DNA of 64,000 nucleotides from Prodigiosinella confusarubida (GCF_002847015.1 NZ_CP025085.1:1736001-1800000); one strand, 5' to 3'. Shown: positions 27,102 to 36,604, counted from the first letter of the stretch. Numbers and translations are program-made. The notes: generated by a model from the sequence alone, not told the origin.

Positions 27102-28210
27102 AGTACCTGCCTGAGCGCACTGATGAAACGTTGATTGTCGACCGTGCTACCCACCGAGACGCGGATCCAATGGGTATAACCCGGCTCCAGCCAGGGTTTG
27201 ACAATCACACCAAATGGCAGTAGCCGCTGAGCCAGCGCGGCGCTATCCCCCGCAGTACGGAAGAACAGGAAGTTGGCGCTTGACGGCACCACCTGTAACC
27301 GGAGTTGAGTCAATTGATCTGCCAACCAGGTACGCTGAGCGCTGACGTGGGCTACGCTGCGTGCGGTGTGGTCACTATCGTGCAGGGCGGCGATAGCCGC
27401 TGCCTGGGCTGAACGGTTGATATTGAATGGTGTGCGCACCCGGTTGAGAATATCGACCAACGCGGGATCGCTGGCCAGTCCGTAGCCGACGCGCAGCCCT
27501 GCCAGACCATAAGCTTTGGAAAAAGTACGCAGTACGACCCATGGCCGCGACTGGTGTTGCAGCACTGCCAGGCTATCGGGATAGCCATCCAACTGTGCGC
27601 AATATTCGTAATAGGCCTCATCGATGACCAGCAGACAATCTTGTGGCGAACTGTCAATCAGGCGCTGGAAGCCGTCGCCGTCCAGCATGCAGCCGACCGG
27701 GTTGGATGGGTTGCTGAACATGACCATTTTAGCCGGGGTCTGCAACGCTTGTTGCCAGGCCGCGACATCAAATGCCATCTGGGCATTGACCGGTACACCA
27801 GTGACATTGGCTCCCATCATCTGTGGGTAAATCAGATGCAGGCCGAACGACGGCAGCAGTGTCACTACCCGGTCACCAGGGTTAACGAAGGCCAGACACA
27901 GGAGCTTGAGCAGGTCTTCCGATCCGTTGCCGATAATCACCCGGTTGGCGTCTACGCCATTGGTCTGGGCCAATGCATCGCGTAGCTGCTGGCTGCTGGG
28001 GTCCGGGTAAATGGCGCTGAGGCGGGCACTCTCCTGCAACGCGGTTATTACCTGTGGACTGGCTCCCAGCGGGTTTTCATTACTGGCCAGACGCGCAATG
28101 GTATCCACGTTGTAGCGGGCACGAACTGCTTCATCGGACAGCCCGGCGTTATAGGCACCCAACTGTCGTGCTTCTTTACGAACCAACGTATTAATCAACT
28201 GTTCGGACAT
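27098..28210 (-). CDS. HisC-like class I/II aminotransferase
   Basis: A 370-residue PLP enzyme resembling histidinol-phosphate aminotransferase: LASNENPLGASPQV at the N terminus, SNPSNPVGCML, VIDEAYYEY, and the PLP Lys in RTFSKAYGLAGLRVGY. I start it at the ATG with GGAG nine bases upstream; a longer frame adds eight residues. No biosynthetic his genes surround it, and it is coupled to an FMN hydroxyacid dehydrogenase beyond hutU. A catabolic role converting imidazole-pyruvate and histidine is therefore likelier than biosynthesis. Aromatic amino acids are an alternative substrate. Confidence 0.83.
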   Translation of the reverse strand: MSEQLINTLVRKEARQLGAYNAGLSDEAVRARYNVDTIARLASNENPLGASPQVITALQESARLSAIYPDPSSQQLRDALAQTNGVDANRVIIGNGSEDLLKLLCLAFVNPGDRVVTLLPSFGLHLIYPQMMGANVTGVPVNAQMAFDVAAWQQALQTPAKMVMFSNPSNPVGCMLDGDGFQRLIDSSPQDCLLVIDEAYYEYCAQLDGYPDSLAVLQHQSRPWVVLRTFSKAYGLAGLRVGYGLASDPALVDILNRVRTPFNINRSAQAAAIAALHDSDHTARSVAHVSAQRTWLADQLTQLRLQVVPSSANFLFFRTAGDSAALAQRLLPFGVIVKPWLEPGYTHWIRVSVGSTVDNQRFISALRQVL

Positions 28211-28251
28211 AATGGTCTCCAGATTGAATCGCATGGAGGGGCAGAGACAAT

Positions 28252-28267
28252 ATCAAACGCGTTTGAT
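28252..28267. promoter_or_regulatory. 16-bp perfect palindrome, LacI/GalR-type operator candidate
   Basis: ATCAAACGCGTTTGAT is a perfect palindrome with the central CG typical of LacI/GalR/PurR-family operators. It lies 42 bases before the aminotransferase start. It suggests that the aminotransferase-FMN pair can be transcribed and regulated separately from hutHU. No LacI-family gene is in the window. Confidence 0.5.
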
Positions 28268-28429
28268 GACAAAGCATATATAGCGGCGATAATGAGAAGA
28301 TCGTAAAGACGCTGCAAGTCCCTCCCTGTAAGCTCAAGCCGCGTCATCCCTGGCGCGGATGCTTTACTTCTCTTTCTCATTATCACCGTTCCGACGCTAT
28401 ACGTAAGTTTGTCAACGCTCTGTCAGGTA

Positions 28430-30115
28430 TTACTTCACCATCGGCAGATTCAGGTCGTGCGCATGGGCGCAGGCTACGGCGCTATCATAGCCCGCATCAG
28501 CATGACGCATTACGCCAGTAGCAGGGTCGTTCCACAGCACGCGACCCAGACGGGTGTCAGCCTGTTCGGTGCCATCACAGACGATCACCAGACCGGCATG
28601 CTGTGAGAAGCCCATGCCCACGCCGCCGCCATGATGCAGGCTAACCCAGGTGGCGCCACCGGCAGTGCTGAGCAGCGCGTTGAGTAGCGGCCAGTCGGAT
28701 ACGGCGTCAGATCCGTCTTTCATCGACTCGGTTTCGCGGTTGGGCGAGGCCACCGAGCCGCAGTCCAGGTGGTCGCGGCCGATAACGATCGGTGCTTTCA
28801 GTTCGCCATTACGTACCATTTCATTGAATGCCAGCCCAGCCAGATGACGTTCGCCAAGACCCAGCCAGCAGATACGGGCCGGCAACCCCTGGAAGGCGAT
28901 GCGTTCGCGTGCCATATCTAACCAACGGTGCAGATTCTTGTTGTCCGGGAACAGTTCTTTGAGTTTGGCATCCGTCTTGTAAATATCTTCCGGATCGCCG
29001 GACAGGGCGACCCAGCGGAACGGCCCCTTACCTTCACAGAACAACGGACGGATATAGGCGGGCACGAAGCCAGGAAAATCAAAGGCATCGCTGATGCCTT
29101 CGTCCAGCGCCACCTGACGAATGTTGTTACCGTAGTCGACGGTTGGAATGCCCATATGGCAAAAGTCGAGCATCGCCTGAACATGTACCGCCATGGAGGC
29201 GCGTGCGGCTTTATTCACTGCCTGTGGATCCTCGGTACGCAACCGGGCCCACTGATCCAGCGTCCAGCCGATCGGCAGATAGCCGTTGATCGGGTCATGC
29301 GCAGAGGTTTGATCGGTGACAATATCGGGTTTCATACCGCCGGCTTTGGCGCGCTTGACCAGCTCCGGCAGCACTTCCGCCGCATTGCCCAGTAAGCCGA
29401 CCGAAATAGCGCGCTGTGCCTGGTTAGCTTCAGCGATCATTTGCAGGGCTTCATCCAGTGTGTAGGCTTTGTAATCCAGATAGCGGGTTCGCAGACGGAA
29501 ATCGATGCGCGATTCCTGGCATTCCACCGCCAGTACCGAAGCGCCAGCCAGTACACCAGCCAGCGGCTGAGCACCGCCCATACCGCCCAGACCGGCAGTC
29601 AGGATCCATTTGCCACGCAGGTCGTCGTGGTAATGCTGACGGCCGGCTTCGACAAACGTTTCATAGGTTCCCTGCACAATGCCTTGCGCGCCGATGTAGA
29701 TCCACGAACCGGCGGTCATCTGGCCGTACATCATCAGACCGGCCTTATCCAGCTCATGAAAGTGGTCCCAGTTGGCCCAGTGGGGCACCAGGTTCGAGTT
29801 GGCGATCAGCACCCGCGGAGCGTCGGCATGGGTGCGGAACACCCCGACCGGCTTGCCGGACTGCACCAGCAACGTCTCTTCTGGCTGGAGCGCCTTGAGC
29901 GAGCGCAGAATTTGTTCGAAACATTCCCAGTTGCGTGCCGCCTTGCCAATCCCACCATAGACCACCAGATCTTCTGGGCGCTCAGCTACGTCTGGGTCGA
30001 GGTTGTTTTGGATCATGCGGTAAGCGGCTTCAATCAGCCAGTTGGCACAGTGCAATTCGCTGCCGTGAGGGGCGCGCACCACGCGAGCGACGGCTTTGCT
30101 TACAGTCTCAGTCAT
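28430..30115 (-). CDS. hutU: urocanate hydratase
   Basis: A 561-residue urocanase, which converts urocanate to 4-imidazolone-5-propionate with NAD+ as electrophilic cofactor. Very conserved blocks are visible: [60 protein letters not shown] (NAD-binding), [13 protein letters not shown], and near the C terminus [20 protein letters not shown]. The length is normal. AAGGA precedes the ATG, 36 bases after hutH. It is the second step of histidine degradation; the enzymes for the third and fourth steps (hutI, hutG) are not in this window. Confidence 0.97.
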   Translation of the reverse strand: MTETVSKAVARVVRAPHGSELHCANWLIEAAYRMIQNNLDPDVAERPEDLVVYGGIGKAARNWECFEQILRSLKALQPEETLLVQSGKPVGVFRTHADAPRVLIANSNLVPHWANWDHFHELDKAGLMMYGQMTAGSWIYIGAQGIVQGTYETFVEAGRQHYHDDLRGKWILTAGLGGMGGAQPLAGVLAGASVLAVECQESRIDFRLRTRYLDYKAYTLDEALQMIAEANQAQRAISVGLLGNAAEVLPELVKRAKAGGMKPDIVTDQTSAHDPINGYLPIGWTLDQWARLRTEDPQAVNKAARASMAVHVQAMLDFCHMGIPTVDYGNNIRQVALDEGISDAFDFPGFVPAYIRPLFCEGKGPFRWVALSGDPEDIYKTDAKLKELFPDNKNLHRWLDMARERIAFQGLPARICWLGLGERHLAGLAFNEMVRNGELKAPIVIGRDHLDCGSVASPNRETESMKDGSDAVSDWPLLNALLSTAGGATWVSLHHGGGVGMGFSQHAGLVIVCDGTEQADTRLGRVLWNDPATGVMRHADAGYDSAVACAHAHDLNLPMVK

Positions 30116-30150
30116 TTCTTATTCCTTATCCAAAATAGGGTTATCCCTGA

Positions 30151-31692
30151 TCAGGCGTAGCTGGGCAGCATGGTGGTGATGGCATCAGGCCAGACAGTAT
30201 TGACAGCCCATAGTCGCATCTGCTCGATATCGGGTGCCATCAGGCGGTCTTTATCCAGGAACGCTACGCGCTCACGCAAGCGTGCCAGCTCCTGTTCCAG
30301 GACTGCGGAGCTTTTCAGCGGGCGGTGAAAATCGATACCTTGTGCCGCTGCCATAGCTTCGATACCGACCACCGCGGCGGTGTTGAAGCACATCTCTCCC
30401 AGACGCCGCGCCGCATAGGTGGCCATCGAAACATGATCTTCCTGGTTGGCGGAGGTAGGCAGGCTGTCCACACTGCCTGGATGGGCGAGGGATTTGTTTT
30501 CCGATGCCAGCGCGGCGGCGGTGACCTGGGCAATCATAAAGCCGGAGTTGACGCCGCCATCGTTGACCAGAAACGGCGGCAGACCGGACAGACCGCTATC
30601 CAGCAGTAATGCCAGACGACGCTCGGAGATGGCGCCGATTTCTGCCACCGCCAGCGCGATGATATCGGCGGCGAAGGCCACTGGTTCGGCATGGAAGTTA
30701 CCGCCAGAAATGACATCTCCGGTATCGGTAAATACCAGCGGGTTGTCGGAAGCTGCGTTGGCTTCTATCTGTAGCACGCGCGCGGCGTGTTGCAGGTTAT
30801 CCAGGCAGGCACCCATGACTTGCGGTACACAACGGATAGAGTAGGGATCCTGCACGCGTCCGCAGTTGACGTGAGAGGAGAGGATTTCACTGCCTTCCAG
30901 CAGTGTGGAGACGGCGGCGGCTACGGCTATCTGGCCTTGCTGGCCGCGGGCCTGATGAATCCGGGCGTCGAATGGTTTGACTGAACCTTTGATGGCTTCC
31001 AGTGAGAGCATGCCGGATATCAGGCCGGCGGCGAACACTTTTTCGGCCTCGAACAGGCCGCGCAGTGCCAGCGAGGTGGATACCTGGGTGCCGTTTAGTA
31101 GCGCCAGTCCCTCTTTCGGGCCGAGGACGAACGGTTCCAGACCGGCTTTTTTCAGCCCGTCTACGGCGGGGATGCGTTTACCTGCTACTCGCACCTCGCC
31201 TTCACCCAGCAGTGTCAGCGACATATGCGCCAGCGGGGCCAGATCGCCAGAAGCACCGACCGAGCCTTTTTCAGGAATACACGGCATCACGCCGGCGTTG
31301 AACAAGGCGATCAGTGCGTCCAGTAGTTCGATGCGGATGCCGGAATGGCCACGCGCCAGACTGATGATTTTTGTTGCCATGATCAGGCGTACCACATTAT
31401 CTGGCAGCAGTTCACCCAGACCGACACTGTGGGATAACACCAGGTTACGCTGTAATTCGGCCAGGCGAGCTGCGGGAATGGTGGTTTGCGCCAGCTTGCC
31501 AAAGCCGGTGTTGATACCGTACACCACGTTACCGGCACTGACGATGGCATCAACGGTATTACGGGCGGCAATCACCCCGGTGCGTGCGTGTTCATCCAAC
31601 GCCAGGCTGACATCACCGTGGTAGATGGCTTTGAGCGTCGTCAAATCCACCTCACCGGGCGTCAGGTGACATGCTTGTGTACCGAGCAACAT
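30151..31692 (-). CDS. hutH: histidine ammonia-lyase
   Basis: A 513-residue lyase that removes ammonia from histidine to form urocanate. The MIO prosthetic group forms from Ala-Ser-Gly in [15 protein letters not shown] (~residue 145). [12 protein letters not shown] and [18 protein letters not shown] are also diagnostic. The ATG at 31692 follows GGAGTATACT; an upstream in-frame ATG adds seven residues but lacks a good ribosome site. It is the first gene of the hutH-hutU transcript, with a HutC-type operator directly over its promoter region. Confidence 0.97.
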   Translation of the reverse strand: MLLGTQACHLTPGEVDLTTLKAIYHGDVSLALDEHARTGVIAARNTVDAIVSAGNVVYGINTGFGKLAQTTIPAARLAELQRNLVLSHSVGLGELLPDNVVRLIMATKIISLARGHSGIRIELLDALIALFNAGVMPCIPEKGSVGASGDLAPLAHMSLTLLGEGEVRVAGKRIPAVDGLKKAGLEPFVLGPKEGLALLNGTQVSTSLALRGLFEAEKVFAAGLISGMLSLEAIKGSVKPFDARIHQARGQQGQIAVAAAVSTLLEGSEILSSHVNCGRVQDPYSIRCVPQVMGACLDNLQHAARVLQIEANAASDNPLVFTDTGDVISGGNFHAEPVAFAADIIALAVAEIGAISERRLALLLDSGLSGLPPFLVNDGGVNSGFMIAQVTAAALASENKSLAHPGSVDSLPTSANQEDHVSMATYAARRLGEMCFNTAAVVGIEAMAAAQGIDFHRPLKSSAVLEQELARLRERVAFLDKDRLMAPDIEQMRLWAVNTVWPDAITTMLPSYA

Positions 31693-31702
31693 AGTATACT
31701 CC

Positions 31703-31715
31703 TGTCTATACAAGT
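31703..31715. promoter_or_regulatory. HutC-type operator half site at the hutH start
   Basis: TGTCTATACAAG, read from the other strand as CTTGTATAGACA, has one perfect half of the TTGTATATACAA palindrome and one degenerate half. It lies 11-23 bases before the hutH ATG and could block transcription or initiation. Confidence 0.45.
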
Positions 31716-31821
31716 TCTGCGAAAAGGAAACCCGATTAAACGGGCAAAGTGTCAGGTCGCCGTCACTGGCATCACGTAGTCAGATCATCACGATGCTGAG
31801 TGAAGCCTAAGGCGTATAGTA

Positions 31822-31833
31822 TTGTATATACAA
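31822..31833. promoter_or_regulatory. HutC-type operator, perfect palindrome
   Basis: TTGTATATACAA is a perfect 12-base palindrome in the hutH-hutC divergent region. It agrees with the known form of HutC operators (CTTGTATxTACAAG) in other gammaproteobacteria. Confidence 0.65.
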
Positions 31834-31980
31834 CTTGTTGCAATGCTTATGCCAGATTGCTTATATCATTCCGGGGGACCTAATACCGTGATCGCCGCAG
31901 AATAGCAGCCAGTATGGTAATTATGATGCACTGAACTGAGGCTTTTTATGCACTATTTTGGTGCTGGCGCGCCAATTAAG

Positions 31981-31992
31981 ATGTATATACAT
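31981..31992. promoter_or_regulatory. HutC-type operator before hutC
   Basis: ATGTATATACAT is a perfect palindrome 53 bases before the chosen hutC start, well placed for autoregulation. It shares the TGTATATACA core with the sites at 31822 and 19514. Confidence 0.6.
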
Positions 31993-32044
31993 TTGCTTTA
32001 TCAACCAGTAAACTGAAGTTGTCATTTTTCTTAAGGATATGGAT

Positions 32045-32800
32045 ATGGTCGAGCAGAGCGCTATTTCGCAACTTGCCGCCGCCATGAGTGATCAGCCGGC
32101 GCCCATTTATTTGCGCGTGAAGCAGGCGATCATCAGCCAGATCACCGAAGGCGTGTGGAAAGCTAATCAACGCGTGCCGTCCGAGAGTGAGCTGGTCAAT
32201 GAGCTCGGCGTCAGCCGCATGACGATCAATCGCGCTCTGCGCGAGTTGACCAGTGAAGGTTATTTGATTCGTATGCAGGGCGTAGGTACCTTTGTTGTCG
32301 AGATGAAGGGCTATACCGCCATGCTGGAAGTGCATAACATCGCAGAAGAAATTGCCCAGCGAGGCCATCGTCATACCAGTAAAATTCTGTCGTTGGCAGA
32401 AGTGAAGGCCGATCCGGAGCAGGCAGCGGTACTGGGTCTGGCCACCGGTCATTCGATTTTTCATTCAGTGATTGTGCATTACGAGAACGATTTGCCGGTG
32501 CAGTTGGAAGATCGGTTGGTAAACCCACTGATGGCACCGGATTACCTTAGGCAGGACTATGACAACCAGACGCCGTACACCTACCTGATGCGTGTGGCTC
32601 CGTTGACCGCAGGAGAGCATATTGTGGAAGCGGTGGTGCCAGATGCACGCCAGCGCAAGGAACTGCTATTGGATGAGCACGAACCCTGTTTATTGATTCA
32701 CCGCCAAACCTGGAGCGATGCCAAAATCGTCACCTATGCCAAGCTGCTGTATCCCGGTTCGCGCTACAAGTTGTTGGGGCGTTTCAAAGGGCACGGCTGA
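32045..32800 (+). CDS. hutC: histidine utilization repressor, GntR/UTRA family
   Basis: A 251-residue repressor, divergent from hutH. Residues ~20-85 form the GntR winged helix (YLRVKQAIISQITEGVWKAN, LVNELGVSRMTINRALRELT); the rest is the UTRA domain, which in HutC binds urocanate and releases DNA. HSVIVHYENDLPVQLEDRLV is a typical HutC segment. I prefer the ATG at 32045, since AAGGA then has a seven-base spacing; an ATG six bases earlier is too close. Palindromes in the intergenic region and the distant one at 19514 are its likely sites. Confidence 0.93.
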   Translation: MVEQSAISQLAAAMSDQPAPIYLRVKQAIISQITEGVWKANQRVPSESELVNELGVSRMTINRALRELTSEGYLIRMQGVGTFVVEMKGYTAMLEVHNIAEEIAQRGHRHTSKILSLAEVKADPEQAAVLGLATGHSIFHSVIVHYENDLPVQLEDRLVNPLMAPDYLRQDYDNQTPYTYLMRVAPLTAGEHIVEAVVPDARQRKELLLDEHEPCLLIHRQTWSDAKIVTYAKLLYPGSRYKLLGRFKGHG

Positions 32801-32999
32801 TGCCTGGCGATATGCGATATATTGGTGCCAGATAATCGCGGTAAACCGAGTAAGTCCCCAGTCACTGACTGATATCAGCTTCTGGAGACTCACCCGGCAG
32901 CTTTCTTTCTGCAACTCGAATTATTCAGGATATGTACAGTAAATAACTTATCCCATTAATTGATACTGCTTTAAATGATCCAATGCTTTCGACCCTATA

Positions 33000-33302
33000 T
33001 TAATTGGTCGAACAACCACAATTTCCTATATTTGTATTTACAACCACATCACCACGGGTACTGGCCTGATGTGCTGCATCAAATAATGCTTTTGTTTTCT
33101 CTGCATCAATATTATTGAAAACTATTCTGCCATCAGGTTGTACTGTGATATCTTTTACAGATATTTTTCCAAAAGAGGTATTGATTTGTGATGACGTATT
33201 GGTAATAAGGTATTGTTCCAATTTACTATTTTTTTTGAAAATTAATTGCTTTTTATCTTCATCAATGACACAGTCTTTTTGGGGAATGTCGACGTGGTCC
33301 AT
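33000..33302 (-). CDS. candidate ribosomally made peptide precursor with C-terminal Cys-Gly-Cys
   Basis: A 100-residue peptide with a good ribosome site (GTGAGG) 17 bases beyond the end of a radical SAM gene. It has three cysteines: Cys11 near the start, and Cys95 and Cys97 in the tail DVVVNTNIGNCGCSTN. The tail is Gly/Asn/Ser-rich and unlike the charged leader-like front, as expected for a leader-core RiPP precursor. I do not recognise the family. Because the enzyme next to it belongs to the type that modifies peptides, a Cys-centred thioether (sactipeptide/ranthipeptide-like) product is the simplest idea. The gene is AT-rich compared with hutC next door, suggesting acquisition by transfer. 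Confidence 0.6.
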   Translation of the reverse strand: MDHVDIPQKDCVIDEDKKQLIFKKNSKLEQYLITNTSSQINTSFGKISVKDITVQPDGRIVFNNIDAEKTKALFDAAHQASTRGDVVVNTNIGNCGCSTN

Positions 33303-33319
33303 AATATATACCTCACTGT

Positions 33320-34324
33320 TTATATGATGTTTGTAACAGGGATTGTTGATTTATCTGCCCACAATTTGTGTGCGGATATTGATGGGCACTCTAGATCTTT
33401 TTCATTTTCAGTAAATAATGGGATAGACCATGCTCGTACTTTATCTATGTCTAATGTCATTAAACCATCTTTGTTTAAGTGTCCAATGCTATTGACATCA
33501 CTGTTAAGTGCTACAGTACATTTTAAAACATCTCCATTAGGGCGTATAACAAAACTATTTAGTTTTGCAGCATAACAAATATAATTATTGTTAACAGATT
33601 GAAAAATCAGTTCTGGCTGTATTAACTTTAATAACTCGGACAAATAAGTTAGCTTTTCTTTTTTATCATTAAAAATGGTAATGTTATCGTCATTATCTCC
33701 GCCTAGTCTTTCAATGGAATGGAAAAAAATTGTGAATCTATGGTCATTAGAAAATTCTTTGTTTATTCTTTCTATTAACGTAATGGTTTGATGAATATTA
33801 TCAGGAGAATAATGTACCCTTAGTATTATATTAAAATTTAACGTCGATCTCCTGGCTTCCATAAGGTTATGCCATATCGTTTGAAAAGACCCTTTTCCAT
33901 TGGATTTTTTTCTCATCTTATCATGGTATTCTGCATATCCATCAAGCGTGATTTGATAGCTTGTTATGTTCAGGTTTACTAAGGCAGTTAAATTCTTAAG
34001 TGTCAAATAATAGCCATTTGTCGTCATACTGCTGGTATATTCAACATTATTTTGCTTTGCGCTGTATTTTATATGACTGCTGATTTTTGTGATCTGACGT
34101 AATGCTAAAAGTGGTTCTCCTCCGAACCATAATATATTTAATTTTCTTAGTCTTGGTAATGCATTATCAACGAACTTATTAATTGAATCAGCAACTTCAT
34201 TTCTCATATTGCCAATTGCGAAATCCTCGTAACAATATACACATCTGAAATTACACTGCTCGGTAGGCATTATAGTCAGTTCAAGGTATCGGTCATCTAA
34301 TGAGGCTAAGATATGATTGTTCAT
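33320..34324 (-). CDS. radical SAM peptide maturase with partial SPASM domain
   Basis: A 334-residue radical SAM enzyme. The [4Fe-4S] motif is C24-N-F-R-C28-V-Y-C31, followed by WFGGEPLL (SAM-binding, ~residues 65-72) and TSMTTNGYYL. The C-terminal part has the beginning of a SPASM domain (ICYAAKLNSFVIRPNGDVLKC) but ends soon after LECPSISAHK, without the usual Cys-x2-Cys and GGC cluster ligands. It therefore holds fewer auxiliary-cluster cysteines than typical maturases. It is followed at once by the small Cys-Gly-Cys peptide gene, its probable substrate. Low GC content marks it as part of an acquired block. No exporter or RRE-domain protein was seen alongside. Confidence 0.85.
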   Translation of the reverse strand: MNNHILASLDDRYLELTIMPTEQCNFRCVYCYEDFAIGNMRNEVADSINKFVDNALPRLRKLNILWFGGEPLLALRQITKISSHIKYSAKQNNVEYTSSMTTNGYYLTLKNLTALVNLNITSYQITLDGYAEYHDKMRKKSNGKGSFQTIWHNLMEARRSTLNFNIILRVHYSPDNIHQTITLIERINKEFSNDHRFTIFFHSIERLGGDNDDNITIFNDKKEKLTYLSELLKLIQPELIFQSVNNNYICYAAKLNSFVIRPNGDVLKCTVALNSDVNSIGHLNKDGLMTLDIDKVRAWSIPLFTENEKDLECPSISAHKLWADKSTIPVTNII

Positions 34325-34912
34325 TTATGATACTCTCGGTTTATCAAACATACCCACCATGCTTTACATTACAGGTGTATTGATTTTATTATTCTTCTCT
34401 ATTAACTATAGTTAATGAAAATTTTATTTCCACTGATGATCGATTTGATGTCTGGTTTTTATATCGAGTAGACTTCAGGATGCAAAAAGGCAGCAAGTGA
34501 GCGAATCACGATACGCTTACCTAAGTAAATAATTCGGATGAATAAAATCAATGCATCAGCAATATGAAAGATGAAGTGGATGTAACGCGGAATTTCATAG
34601 TCAGATAAAAGTTATTCATCTTTATATATTTAAGACTATTAGTCTTAATTGTTATTATTTCGATAATTTTTATTGGGATGAGATAATCAATTCTAACCTT
34701 GATGGATATGGAGTGAGCAAACTGTGCCAGTTGGCTCAAAAAAATATAGGTCAGCCAATGTTGCAATCCAATAAATTCACTCTCCACGTAGCGAGAAGGA
34801 ATACTGAACAGAATGAATCAGGCCACACCATGCCAGCGGTTTAATGCCAGATTGTCGGATGATGTGGCCAAAGCCACCACGCGCCCCTAGGTCAATTGAC
34901 TATTGTCGCCGC
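34325..34912. other. AT-rich intergenic region between the C69 and radical SAM genes
   Basis: About 590 bases with low GC. It contains the diverged second copy of the intergenic repeat (34468-34541). Short open frames exist (for example 34548-34787, minus) but lack ribosome sites and family resemblance. Confidence 0.4.
34468..34541 (-). repeat. intergenic repeat, copy 2 (diverged)
   Basis: Read on the minus strand it gives CATCCGAATTATTTACTTAG, then GTATCGTGATTCGC and TTTTTGCATCCTGA. It aligns by eye with copy 1 at 18700-18780 over some 70 bases with many substitutions. The spacing of the CCGAAT, ACTT, ATCG and TGCA blocks is conserved. Confidence 0.5.
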
Positions 34913-36604
34913 TCAGCCGCGGGTTCCTTGTGGTGTTACCGGCATATCATAAGTTACTGGACCGTTTCGATAATTGGTGATGCTTAGCCAGTCGGCCGAG
35001 TAGCCAATAGGAATGGCTGGCGGATTTTGCGGCGGAGCGGGCGGCGGATTAATGTAGCCATCGGAGTATTTGGCAATCAGCATATCGGCCAGTTCCCACC
35101 AGCGTGTCAGAATGTCGTGAGCGTTTTTTCCGCATAGTGAGGTGAGCAGCGCGGCATCATTTTCCCTGGCCATGATGTCGTCCCACTCACACAATCGTTG
35201 TACCGCTATGGTTTCCAGTATTTGTTGCAAGGGGCGGATATCCACGTTGTACATCCGTTGGTAGTTGAGTCTGGCCCAGTTCGCCACGAAATCAAAGGCC
35301 CACCAGGCAGCGATGCGGTCAAACTTCTGGGGATCGCCAACCTGATAGGAGAGTGGCAGGTTGGTTACCCGGGATGGGAATGGCGAAAAGCAGGTCGTAC
35401 TGGCAACGTCGGGCCCGAACCAGACGATCCCTTTAGTGAGTTCAGGCGCGGTTGGTCGTGTTTGGGCGACATAAACATACCCTTGATAAAAAATTGATAT
35501 AGCGCGTTCCCATGCACCACTCAGCGGTCGCGTGGTAGTGGAAACGTTATTTTGATCGCCATCGTAGGGACCGATATAGCGATTAGGGTCACCATACGGG
35601 CCAGCGGCTACACCTTTGGTCAGGTCAAACGGCGTGCCTTCATAGTGGTCACGGTAGAGAGCAAAGACATCCTGGGTACTAAGCGGGCTTTTGGGGGATA
35701 CCGAGAAGGGATAATCAGTGGTGTAGCTACCGCCGTTTACCCATGGGCTGAGTCCCAGGTCGGGATTGACTCGATCAAAGATCCGCCAGACCCGACGCAG
35801 CGAGTAATAAGGGTGGTTGTATTCGCCCCAACTGACGGAAGTAAGCCAGTCGACCGGGCCGGTTTCCGGTGTCGCCCAACCGACTTTTTTCAGCCCGGAC
35901 AACAGGTGTCTGGAAAAAAATTGATCCGGGTTGCCTTCTTTTATTTCCCGGATGCGAAACTCGTTGGCCGCGACAAACACGGTGCTATCCGGTACGCGCT
36001 GGGCAATCCAGGCGGAGTGGTAAACCTCATCGGGCAGGGCGCACATTTCGAACACCCACCCTTCGTGTTCATCGGCCACCAACAGGGTTTCGCCTGTCGA
36101 GAAGTAACCGTAGGTGTCAATAAGCGAGCCCATCAGTTCCACGGCTTTCCGTGCGGTTTTGCATCGTTCCAGCGCAATCCTTGATAGCTCCGCGCTGTAA
36201 AACAGCCGGCAGTGGGTGTCGTTGCTCGCCGCCTCTTCTACGGTAACCGGATCAGGCTCGTATTTCGCGCCATTGGTACATTCGCCGAACATCAGATTGT
36301 GTTCGTTCATGATGCCGTAGTTGCCGTCGAAATAGGCATAGGTGTGTTCAACCTGCGGTATTGCGCCGATGATCGGCGTTTCCGGCCAACTGGGCGTGTT
36401 ATAACCCGGACCTCGATCCTGGCTGACAATACGGGGGTAGGCGGCATTGGTACTGTTCACGATCCTTCGGAGACTGCCTGGCGCATGATGTTTCGCGGGG
36501 ACGTAGATGAATCGTTGGTCCGATAGTTCATCGTCATCAGAGTGGGTGACCATCATGGAGCCATCGGCGGTAGCCCCCTTTGTCACTATCATTGTGGTAC
36601 ACAT
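34913..36604 (-). CDS. C69-family dipeptidase (PepD/U34, Ntn hydrolase)
   Basis: A 563-residue protein that begins MCTTMIVTKGATADGSMMVT. Removal of Met exposes Cys2, the catalytic nucleophile of the peptidase family C69/U34. Further family blocks are NEHNLMFGECTNGAKYEP and WVFEMCALPDEVYHSAWIAQ. Classic PepD proteins have about 470 residues; this one is longer, with a Pro-rich C-terminal tail (INPPPAPPQNPPAIPIGY). Members cleave dipeptides or acyl-amide bonds. It follows the PsiD-like decarboxylase gene by 96 bases in the same direction, so the two probably form an operon in which released amino acids could be decarboxylated. No signal peptide seen. Confidence 0.85.
   Translation of the reverse strand: MCTTMIVTKGATADGSMMVTHSDDDELSDQRFIYVPAKHHAPGSLRRIVNSTNAAYPRIVSQDRGPGYNTPSWPETPIIGAIPQVEHTYAYFDGNYGIMNEHNLMFGECTNGAKYEPDPVTVEEAASNDTHCRLFYSAELSRIALERCKTARKAVELMGSLIDTYGYFSTGETLLVADEHEGWVFEMCALPDEVYHSAWIAQRVPDSTVFVAANEFRIREIKEGNPDQFFSRHLLSGLKKVGWATPETGPVDWLTSVSWGEYNHPYYSLRRVWRIFDRVNPDLGLSPWVNGGSYTTDYPFSVSPKSPLSTQDVFALYRDHYEGTPFDLTKGVAAGPYGDPNRYIGPYDGDQNNVSTTTRPLSGAWERAISIFYQGYVYVAQTRPTAPELTKGIVWFGPDVASTTCFSPFPSRVTNLPLSYQVGDPQKFDRIAAWWAFDFVANWARLNYQRMYNVDIRPLQQILETIAVQRLCEWDDIMARENDAALLTSLCGKNAHDILTRWWELADMLIAKYSDGYINPPPAPPQNPPAIPIGYSADWLSITNYRNGPVTYDMPVTPQGTRG

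Noticed and set aside
22329-28210. HisD-like and HisC-like genes as part of a histidine biosynthesis operon
   Set aside because: They lie on opposite strands, no other his genes are present, the HisD zinc-site residues differ, and hutH/hutU/hutC adjoin.
28320-28345. Stem CCGCG/CGCGG after hutU as an intrinsic terminator
   Set aside because: The stem is short, the loop is ten bases and no T-run follows on the minus strand.
34548-34787. 79-codon minus-strand frame between the C69 and radical SAM genes
   Set aside because: Low-complexity Ile/Lys-rich product with no Shine-Dalgarno sequence; considered as a second RiPP peptide but lacks a tail motif.
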